Below, one piece after another: positions 53,358 to 59,672 of a stretch of 64,000 nt of DNA. The notes under the pieces are model-generated. The model worked only from the letters and a program-made list of their open reading frames with translations. It searched no databases and was not told where the DNA came from. Position 1 is the stretch's first letter, and each line of letters starts with the position of its first letter. The translations under genes were made by a program, and so were the position numbers. This DNA is from VXMF01 sp965206775 (lineage in GTDB: Bacteria > Acidobacteriota > Terriglobia > Bryobacterales > UBA6623), in contig CBDBKU010000002.1 in the NCBI GenBank assembly GCA_965206775.1, forward strand, positions 2,728,001-2,792,000. The letters run 5' to 3'.

Positions 53358-54004
53358 CTCTGTCTCCCCTTCGTTGGGCAGCCTGCTTGCTCGCACCGCA
53401 ACGGAACGGCGCGGAACACGGTAGCACGAAGCCTGGATCTTGCCTCTCGCCTCCGAGTAACCGTCGTGCGCATCGGCGTGGCCGCGACGAGTTCGTGGCT
53501 CTGCGCTGACCCGCGGGTAGCACCTCCGCTCGGACGGCCGAGGCAACGTACGCACGCCCACCCTGATTCGGTGCCACCATTGGGAATCCTGATTCGACAA
53601 GCGTCGAATTGGCACCTCGGAGGCTCGTCGGCCAGTCATCGGGTGTGGGTCCCGGGCATCCTCGGGGCCTCTGGGATTCCCCGGACCGTGGTCCGGTAGA
53701 CCGACAGCGCCGGAGCTCCAACCATCGCAGCGTTCCGCGGGCGGCTATCACCAAGGGCGAGGTAAAGAGCGGTGCCCGGAGCGGCAGCGCGCTGCCGCAA
53801 TGCTCGCACTGGAAGCCTGCCTGGCCCGGCAGTCTCCCGAAGAACCGCTTGGACTCCGAACGGCAGAGTAGTCGTCTCGGTGTAAAGTCTCCGCCGTACA
53901 GCGGAATCGCGGTTCACCAACGCTACGGTCCGCTGATGAGCTGCTGCGCGAGCTAGTGCCTGCTTCCTCACCCGCCCTGGATCCGTCTCCTCCGCCTCTC
54001 GCCG
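53358..54004 (+). other. gene-poor interval upstream of the DUF4338 remnant
   Basis: About 650 bases with only short frames on both strands. The upstream two thirds of the DUF4338 gene would be expected here but its motifs are not readable in any frame. Confidence 0.45.
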
Positions 54005-54259
54005 CACCTGCTAGCCAAGCTCGAGCGCCGCCTGCCCGACAATCCGAACAGCCGCTACGACGCTCGACCCGTCCCAGTCGAAACCTTCTGCTGAGTCCCG
54101 AGCTTCCGCGGCATCTGCTGCCGCGCCGCCAACTGGACCCTTGCTGGCCAAGCCCAGAGCCTCGGCAGGCTCGACACCCACGACGAATACGGCCTCCCCG
54201 TCAACGCCATCTTCCTCAAGCCTCTCCGTCCCTGCTGGGAAGACATCCTCGATCGCTAA
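54005..54259 (+). pseudogene. DUF4338 (DruA-like) C-terminal remnant
   Basis: Reading from 54005 gives HLLAKLERRLPDNP, then RPVPVETFC, an in-frame TGA at 54092-54094, then VPSFRGICCRAANWTLAGQA and LPVNAIFLKPLRPCWEDILD to TAA at 54257-54259. These match the C-terminal blocks of DUF4338, which I recall as LLETFVDPxRFRGTCYRAANW and LPVKxIFVYPL. DUF4338 proteins occur alone beside insertion sequences and as DruA in the Druantia anti-phage system. Here the gene is broken by a stop, the YRAANW block has Cys for Tyr, and the N-terminal two thirds cannot be read. No other Druantia genes (DruB-E) are nearby, so the transposon-associated type is more likely. Confidence 0.7.
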
Positions 54260-54487
54260 ACCGATCCCACTCCCTCATGCCCTGCTCGAATTGCCTGAAC
54301 GGGTAAGCGTTCGGGGCAGCCGTGCTGTGGGGCTGATGTTGTCGCGTAGTTCGAGGTAGTCCGACGAGACACCGGCAATGCGTCTCGGGAGTGACGAGGA
54401 CGTCGAAGGCCGCAACGCGGCGATCGCCGGGAAGCTTCGCGTTCCAAGCCCGACGGGTCCAGCGAACCTTCCAGCGGAGGTTCGACG

Positions 54488-55360
54488 CTACGCGTTGCCC
54501 TCCGTGCCGCTGGGCAGGCGACCTGCTTGCAGCTCTGCGATCCGCGCCTTGAGACGAGCGATCTCCGACTCGGCGGCCTGTTGCGCCTGTTGCGCCGCGC
54601 CCAGCGCCCTTTCCGTCTCGACCCGGGCCAGCGCCTCCCCATCTAACTGCCGCTCCGCCTCGACCCGAGCCCCTTCTGCCTTGGTCCGAGCCCTCTCTGC
54701 TTCTGTGCGCGCCCTCTCCGCTTCGATCCGGCCTTGTTCCGATTCCTCGAATGTCAGCAGGTCCTCGCCCGTCCCCGGGTCCCGGAACCTCAGCAGGTGC
54801 CCCAGACCCGGCCGGCTGTCGACTCGCACGTCCAGTCCCAGCACCTCGCTGCGGATCGATCCATCCGCTCCCCTCGCCAGCGGCTCGTACCCCAGGCCCT
54901 CCAAGGCGCTCCCCTCCAGCCGCTGCCCCGCTTCCGGGGCGCCCTCCAGCGCCCCGGCCGGGTTGAACCGCCAGTACTCCGCCACGCCCATCGACGCGTA
55001 CAGGGCCCGCTTCACGCCCCGGTCCCGCTCCTCGCTCGAGGGCGAGGCCACCTCCAGCACGAAGCCCGGCGGGCGGCCCGCCTCCCAGACCCTGTAGGAC
55101 GTCTCCGGCAGCGCCTCCAGGCCCCGCACCACGAACAGGTCCGGCACCAGCTTCTCTTCCTTGCTGCCTTCTTCGTAGTACAGGTTCATGTTCGCCCCGA
55201 CCTGCACGAAGCGGGAGCCCGCGAACCGGTTGCGCAAGGTCGCGAGCGCATAGAGGATCGCGTCCACGTGCCGCGGGCTCTCGGCCATCGCCGTGCCGTC
55301 CGAGTACGGGTACTCGATGGCGGCGGCGGGCCGCTTCGCGGGCAGTGTCGTGGTTGCCAT
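54488..55360 (-). CDS. Uma2-family (DUF820) putative endonuclease with coiled-coil tail
   Basis: 290 aa from ATG 55360. Residues about 15-195 form the Uma2/DUF820 domain, a PD-(D/E)XK-like nuclease fold. EKLVPDLFVVRGLEALPE gives the Asp, and GFVLEVASPSSEERDRGVKR gives Glu and Lys, followed by the hallmark YASMGVAEYWRFNP. The C-terminal 90 residues are a regular coiled coil with seven-residue units (IEAERARTEAERARTKAEGA, later ESEIARLKARIAELQAG), an extension seen in many cyanobacterial and acidobacterial Uma2 proteins. Function is unknown; the family is strongly expanded and often linked to mobile DNA. Here it lies between the DUF4338 remnant and the nested insertion. Confidence 0.85.
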   Translation of the reverse strand: MATTTLPAKRPAAAIEYPYSDGTAMAESPRHVDAILYALATLRNRFAGSRFVQVGANMNLYYEEGSKEEKLVPDLFVVRGLEALPETSYRVWEAGRPPGFVLEVASPSSEERDRGVKRALYASMGVAEYWRFNPAGALEGAPEAGQRLEGSALEGLGYEPLARGADGSIRSEVLGLDVRVDSRPGLGHLLRFRDPGTGEDLLTFEESEQGRIEAERARTEAERARTKAEGARVEAERQLDGEALARVETERALGAAQQAQQAAESEIARLKARIAELQAGRLPSGTEGNA

Positions 55361-55753
55361 GAGAGCGCCGGGGGCGTCCTTTCTCAGGAGCAGCATAGCA
55401 GCCAGCCCGGCCGCTGCGGGTCTGCCGGCGTCGATTCCGTCCGGCCCTCGGCGGCGCGGAAGGGCTCCGTCCCCGAGCCACCGCCCTCGAGCCGCTGAAC
55501 ACGGCCCGATCGAACGGCTACCTGAACGGTGCATGACAAGAGTCGTAGGCCATTGATCTTAAGTGGGTTCTATGAGACTTGGAATACGAAGACTTGACGG
55601 ACCTGGCGAAACCTGCCTTTAAGTCTGAGGATTTGTCTCGATCTTCGCTAGACAACCGTGTCTCGAAATATCCCGAGCCGAGACGAAACGCGGAAGAATC
55701 GAATTGAAGAAATAGGTCTAGCGGAAACATCGATATTTAGACGCATAGAATAT
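55361..55753 (+). other. AT-richer intergenic DNA, left flank of the insertion
   Basis: No gene seen. From about 55550 the DNA becomes clearly AT-richer than the surroundings. Joined to 59450-59672 it would restore one continuous upstream region of the second receptor gene. Confidence 0.5.
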
Positions 55754-55761
55754 GATAATTG
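55754..55761. repeat. left target-site duplication of the IS66 element
   Basis: GATAATTG, identical to 59442-59449 at the other end of the element. Confidence 0.9.
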
Positions 55762-56006
55762 GTAACTGCCCAGGTACACGGCTTCGGTTGAGTTGCGACG
55801 ACGAGGGCGGCGGGCAGTGGGGCATAGGTAGCGGAACAGAACAGGCGGACAGGGGCCGGGGATGGCGGCGATTGGCAAGCGCTAGTGGAAGAGTCCGGCG
55901 GCGAGCATGATTGTGGGCAGACCGATCGTGTCGGCACGCAGTTCACACAGACAGACAAAACATGTATATATAAGAATGTTGCAAGCGCACAGGCGCTGGC
56001 GAGAGC

Positions 56007-57557
56007 ATGCCGGGACAGTCCGAGGCAGAGCGGCGACAGGCGGGCGGGGACGTGCGCCTGGAGGACTTGCAAGCCGAGAACGAGCAGCTGCGGGCCACCC
56101 TCGAGCGCAAGGAGGCGGAGATTGCCGGCTTGCGGCAGCGCCTGGAGGAACTGGAGCGCCGAGTGGGGCTGAACAGCAGCAACAGCGGCAAGCCGCCGTC
56201 GAGCGACGGGCCAGCCAAGCCGCCGGCGCAGCAGCGCACGAAGAGCCAGCGGGGCCGCTCCGGCAAGCGCTCGGGCGGGCAGCGGGGGCACAAGGGCTCG
56301 ACCTTGCGCCAGACAGACAGCCCGGATCGGATCCAGACCCACCTGCCGCCGAGTTGCGGGGCGTGCTCGGCGCCGCTGGCGGCGGCCGACACGCAGGGCG
56401 AGCCCCTGCGGCGGCAGGTGTTCGACCTGCCCGCGCCCCAGCCTCCGGTGGTGACCGAGCAGCAGGCGTTTGCCTGCCGCTGCGGATCCTGTGGCCGTGT
56501 GACGCGGGCGGCGTTCCCGGAAGGGGTGGGTGCGCCCGTGCAGTACGGCCCGCGGATCGCCGCCGTCGCGGTCTACCTGCAAAACGGGCATTTCCTGCCC
56601 GAAGAGCGCTTGGCAGAGGTCTTCCAGGACCTGTTCGGGGTCGCGGTTTGCTCCGCGACACTGGCGGGGATGACGCGCAAGGCGGCGGAGCGCTGGCGGA
56701 GCTGCAGCGAGCGCGTACGCGACATGATCGTGAGCCTGGACGGGGCGAAGCATCTGGACGAGACGGGCTTCCGGATCGGGGGGAAGACGCAGTGGCTGCA
56801 TGTGATCAGCACGCGCTGGCTGACGTTCTACCGCACAAGCCCGCGGCGGGGCAGCCTGCTGGAGGGCCTGCGGGGCATTCTGGTGCACGATCACTGGAAG
56901 CCGTACTGCACCGTCCGGGACGTGCTGCACAGCCTGTGCAATGCGCATCATTTGCGAGAACTGCAAGCGCTAGTCGAGATCGACAGGGAGGACTGGGCGC
57001 GACGGATGCAGCTGTTGCTCAGACGGGCGAACCGGGCGGTGAGGATGGCTCTCGAGCGGGGTGTTCCGCTGCCGCGGGCGCTGGTGGAGCAGATTCAGCG
57101 CCGCTACGACCAGTGGGTCGGGGAAGCGCTGGCTTATCACGAGGCGCAGCCGCCGCTGCGACCGCCGCAGAAAGGTCGGCGGGGGCGCAAGAAGCGTCGG
57201 CCGGGACACAATCTCGCGTTGCGGCTGCGGGACCGCAAGCAAGACGTGCTGCGCGTCAGCGATCCCGGTGTCCCCTTCACCAACAACCAGGCGGAGCAGG
57301 ACCTGCGGATGATGAAGCTGCGCATGAAGATCTCCGGCGGGTTCCGGTCCGAGCAGGGAGCGCAGGATTTCGCCACGTTGCGCAGCGTGCTCTCGACCGC
57401 GCGGAAGCAAGGCCGCAACCGCATCGAGGCCCTCTTGCAAGGGCCGGAGGTCCTGCTCGCAGGACTGAAATTTACTCGAACTAGCTGCCGCCCCGAGTCC
57501 CGATCGTCCGCCCCGGACTGCACCTTGTCAAGGCCGACGCACGCTCCACTCATCTAG
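56007..57557 (+). CDS. tnpC: IS66-family transposase TnpC
   Basis: 516 aa, full length and uninterrupted. The N-terminus is a leucine-zipper-like coiled coil (about 18-55; ELRATLERKEAEIAGLRQRL-type heptads), then a basic linker rich in Ser, Arg and Lys (GKPPSSDGPAKPPAQQRTKS). A zinc finger is formed by CGAC near 117-120 and CRCGSCG near 157-163. The DDE domain has D251 in KHLDETGFRIGGKTQWLHV, D295 in ILVHDHWKPY and the Glu in NNQAEQDLRMMKLRMKISGG near residue 430. The start is ATG 56007. The stop is 30 nt before the inner element, so insertion of that element did not damage the gene and the transposase could still be active. Confidence 0.93.
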   Translation: MPGQSEAERRQAGGDVRLEDLQAENEQLRATLERKEAEIAGLRQRLEELERRVGLNSSNSGKPPSSDGPAKPPAQQRTKSQRGRSGKRSGGQRGHKGSTLRQTDSPDRIQTHLPPSCGACSAPLAAADTQGEPLRRQVFDLPAPQPPVVTEQQAFACRCGSCGRVTRAAFPEGVGAPVQYGPRIAAVAVYLQNGHFLPEERLAEVFQDLFGVAVCSATLAGMTRKAAERWRSCSERVRDMIVSLDGAKHLDETGFRIGGKTQWLHVISTRWLTFYRTSPRRGSLLEGLRGILVHDHWKPYCTVRDVLHSLCNAHHLRELQALVEIDREDWARRMQLLLRRANRAVRMALERGVPLPRALVEQIQRRYDQWVGEALAYHEAQPPLRPPQKGRRGRKKRRPGHNLALRLRDRKQDVLRVSDPGVPFTNNQAEQDLRMMKLRMKISGGFRSEQGAQDFATLRSVLSTARKQGRNRIEALLQGPEVLLAGLKFTRTSCRPESRSSAPDCTLSRPTHAPLI

Positions 57558-57578
57558 TACTTGCGCAGGTCATCGGAC

Positions 57579-57587
57579 CTACCTGGG
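57579..57587. repeat. left target-site duplication of the ISKra4-family element
   Basis: CTACCTGGG, identical to 59426-59434. Confidence 0.85.
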
Positions 57588-57700
57588 GGGTGCAGGACAT
57601 CATTTTGATCCGGGCTTGATTTAGCGGAACCGGTCTAGGAACGCCTTGTGTACCCATGCTCGATGGCGGCCCGTATCTTGACAAGTGATACTATCAAGAC

Positions 57701-58138
57701 ATGGACCGCCTCCCTCCCCCCTCCGCAACGATCCGCGCTCTGCAGCAACGGCGCGCCAGTATCCTGGCCAGCATCAGCGCCATCGGCGAACTGCGCTCCG
57801 GCACGGTGGTCGCAATCCACACCAAGTGCGGTCGCCCCGCCTGCCATTGCATGCAAGAGGGCGATCCCGGCCACGGCCCCTACTTCCGCCTCGTGTTCAA
57901 CTCGGCGGGCAAGCAGACCACCCGCTCCCTCTCGGCCAAGAACGCCGCGCTGGTGCGCGCCGAAGTCGCCGAATGCCAGCGCCTGCGCCGCTTGACCGGA
58001 GAGCTGATCGAGGTCAGCGAGCAGCTCTCCGATGCCCGGTTCCAAGCCAGCGGCCCGCCCGCCCAGCGGCCCGCAAAAAAAAAGCCTGCGCGCAGGAGTT
58101 CGTCCCCGCCATCGAATCCGAGATCGCCCGCTTCGTAG
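57701..58138 (+). CDS. DUF6788-type ORF of the ISKra4-family element
   Basis: 145 aa from ATG 57701. The core reads IGELRSGTVVAIHTKCGRPA, then CHCMQEGDPGHGPYFRLVFN, then SAGKQTTRSLSAKNAALVRA. The CGxxxCxC Cys cluster and GPY motif match small DUF6788 proteins that accompany transposases. A helical stretch follows. Near its end is a run of nine A (58075-58083) containing the heptamer A-AAA-AAG in its frame at 58078-58084. A -1 slip there would join it to the transposase frame, so this may be the first half of a fused transposase instead of a separate protein. TACTAT ends 6 nt before the ATG. Confidence 0.75.
   Translation: MDRLPPPSATIRALQQRRASILASISAIGELRSGTVVAIHTKCGRPACHCMQEGDPGHGPYFRLVFNSAGKQTTRSLSAKNAALVRAEVAECQRLRRLTGELIEVSEQLSDARFQASGPPAQRPAKKKPARRSSSPPSNPRSPAS
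58078..58084 (+). promoter_or_regulatory. candidate -1 programmed frameshift site
   Basis: A-AAA-AAG in the DUF6788 frame (codons GCA AAA AAA AAG). A -1 shift leads directly into the frame reading ACAQEFVPAIESEIARF, the usual start of ISKra4-type transposases. Confidence 0.6.
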
Positions 58139-59400
58139 CTCCCGCGGCCGCCGACTCCGTCGATTTCGAGGCGTTGGAGACCCCTGCGACAGCTCTCGAA
58201 CTGGCGGCGCGGGCGGTGGAACGCCGCTTCAACGACGACCGCAGCGACCATGCCGGCCCGGCCCGGCCCGGCCCGTGCGGCCACACGGCACGCTACGCCG
58301 GCCGTCGGCCAAGACCTTCGAGACCGTCCTGGGCCCGCTCACCCTCCAGCGCGCTTACTACCACTGCCCGGACTGCGGCCACGGCTCTTTCCCGCGCGAC
58401 CAAGCCCTCGGCATGGCCCGCACCGACCTGTCCCCGGGCGTGACCCGCATGACCGGCGCGGCCGCCGCGCTGGTCAGCTTCGCCCAGGCCAGCGGCCTGC
58501 TCGATGAGCTGGCCGGAGTGCGCGTGGGCACCAAGCACGTGCAACGCAGCGCCGAGGCCCTGGGCCGGGAGATCGCCGCCTTGGAGCGGCAAGGGCCGGA
58601 TGCGCCGGCACCGCCTCCCGCCCCGACGGTGTATCTCGGCGTGGACGGGACCGGCGTCCCGGTGCGGGCGAGCGAGACCGCCGGGCGCCCCGGCCAGCAG
58701 CCCGACGGCTCTGCCCGCACCCGCGAGGCCAAGCTCGTCGTTGTCTGGACGGCCGAATCACGCGACGACCAGGACCGTCCCGTGCGCGACCCGGGCGCGG
58801 CCAGCTACTCGGCCTCGATCGACAGCGCGGCCAGCCGCGACACCGATCCCGACCCGTCCGAGTGCGCCCGGCGCATCCGGCGCGAGGCCGAGCGGCGCGG
58901 CTTCACCCTCGCCCGGCGTCGGGTGATCCTGGGCGACGGAGCTACCTGGATCTGGCGAGTCTGCTCAGAGGACTATCCCGGCGCGATCCAGATCCTCGAT
59001 CTCTGGCACGCCAAGGAGAGGCTCTGGGAAGTGGCCAAGGCGCTCTTTGCCCGCGACAAGACCCAGATCGAGGCTTGGGCGCGCGCCCGCTGCGACGACC
59101 TGGAGCGCCGCCCGACGGCCTGCTCGCCACCTTGCGCGCCCACACCGGCACCTGCCCCGAACCCGGCCAGTGCGCCAACTATCGAGAACAACCGCAGCCG
59201 CATGGGCTACCCGGAGTTCCGTGCCCAGGGACTGTGCGTGGGCTCGGGAGTCGTGGAGTCCGGCTGCAGCACGGTGGTCGGCCGCCTCAAGCGCTCGGGA
59301 ATGTACTGGACCGTCAACGGCGCCAATGACATCCTTGCCCTTGCAGCGTCCGAGCGGCAACTACGAGGACTTCTGGGCTCAACGGACCGAAAATCCCTGA
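58084..59400 (+). pseudogene. ISKra4-family transposase with about four frameshifts
   Basis: The family sequence is readable only by changing frame. Segment 1 reads EFVPAIESEIARF through HTARYAGRRP to about 58305. One base then appears lost and segment 2 reads KTFETVLGPLTLQRAYYHCP, then CGHGSFPRDQALGMARTDLS, VYLGVDGTGVPVRASETAGR with a DDE-type Asp, and GDGATWIWRVCSEDYPGAIQ. Near 59110 the frame shifts again for DGLLATLRAHTGTC. Near 59190 it returns for IENNRSRMGYPEFRAQGLCV and GSGVVESGC. Near 59335 it shifts a last time for NYEDFWAQRTENP and TGA at 59398-59400. All domains are present, so decay is by small indels, not deletion. No comparable frameshifts were seen in single-copy neighbours, which argues against sequencing error as the sole cause. 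Confidence 0.8.
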
Positions 59401-59425
59401 AATCCAAACATAGTGTCCTGCACCC

Positions 59426-59434
59426 CTACCTGGG
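59426..59434. repeat. right target-site duplication of the ISKra4-family element
   Basis: CTACCTGGG, identical to 57579-57587; these bases are also part of the IS66 right terminal repeat. Confidence 0.85.
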
Positions 59435-59441
59435 CAGTTAC

Positions 59442-59449
59442 GATAATTG
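59442..59449. repeat. right target-site duplication of the IS66 element
   Basis: GATAATTG, identical to 55754-55761. Confidence 0.9.
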
Positions 59450-59615
59450 AAAGAAAGCACCAAGAATGTATCTCATGCAGTGCCTTTCCGGATTGTCCTC
59501 CTCAACAAAAGGGGATGTCAAAGGCATTATACCCTCAGACGACCAAGGCCTAGACTCGTCTCCTTCTTCACAAGAATCTTGCGCACCGACGGTGCCAGAT
59601 TTCTGCAAAAAAAGA
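59450..59615 (+). other. upstream region of the second receptor, right flank of the insertion
   Basis: AT-richer than average, with no gene. It continues the low-GC DNA seen at 55550-55753 on the other side of the insertion. Confidence 0.5.
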
Positions 59616-59644
59616 TTGACTTAGGTCGCAATGGGGAGTATGAA
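59616..59644 (+). promoter_or_regulatory. sigma-70-type promoter of the second receptor gene
   Basis: TTGACT (59616-59621), an exact 17-bp spacer and TATGAA (59639-59644). An A run (59607-59613) precedes the -35, like an UP element. The predicted start near 59651 leaves a leader of about 22 nt containing AAGGAGG (59660-59666), 6 nt before ATG 59673. Confidence 0.65.
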
Positions 59645-59672
59645 TGAGTCCGAGTGAGGAAGGAGGCCCTGC

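Larger units (their letters stand above)
57588..59425 (+). mobile_element. ISKra4-family element nested in the right end of the IS66 element
   Basis: The ends are GGGTGCAGGACA (57588) and its inverse TGTCCTGCACCC (to 59425), with weaker matching further in. It is flanked by the 9-mer CTACCTGGG at 57579-57587 and 59426-59434, a perfect target duplication. Length is about 1.84 kb. It carries a DUF6788 ORF and a transposase in a shifted frame. The target lies inside the right inverted end of the IS66 element; because the duplicated bases belong to that end, the outer terminus remains complete. Confidence 0.9.
55762..59441 (+). mobile_element. IS66-family element, interrupted by an ISKra4-family element
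   Basis: The left end begins GTAACTGCCCAGGTA at 55762. The right end finishes TACCTGGGCAGTTAC at 59441, its exact inverse over 15 bp. Immediately outside both ends is the 8-mer GATAATTG (55754-55761 and 59442-59449), a perfect target-site duplication of the length expected for IS66. Without the inner element and one copy of its target repeat the IS is about 1.83 kb. It carries only the transposase gene tnpC; the accessory tnpA and tnpB genes are absent, as in the single-gene ISBst12-like subgroup. Confidence 0.92.

Noticed and set aside
57676..57694. TTGACA and TACTAT near the start of the DUF6788 ORF as a normal promoter
   Set aside because: Only 5 bp separate the two hexamers, too short for a sigma-70 promoter; TACTAT might serve alone in a leaderless arrangement.
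55762..59441. Composite transposon carrying passenger genes between two identical IS copies
   Set aside because: The two elements belong to different families and are nested, not flanking; there is no cargo besides the inner element.
53400..59450. Complete Druantia or other multi-gene defence island
   Set aside because: Only a broken DUF4338 fragment and a Uma2 gene are present; no DruB-E, restriction, retron or CRISPR components are visible.
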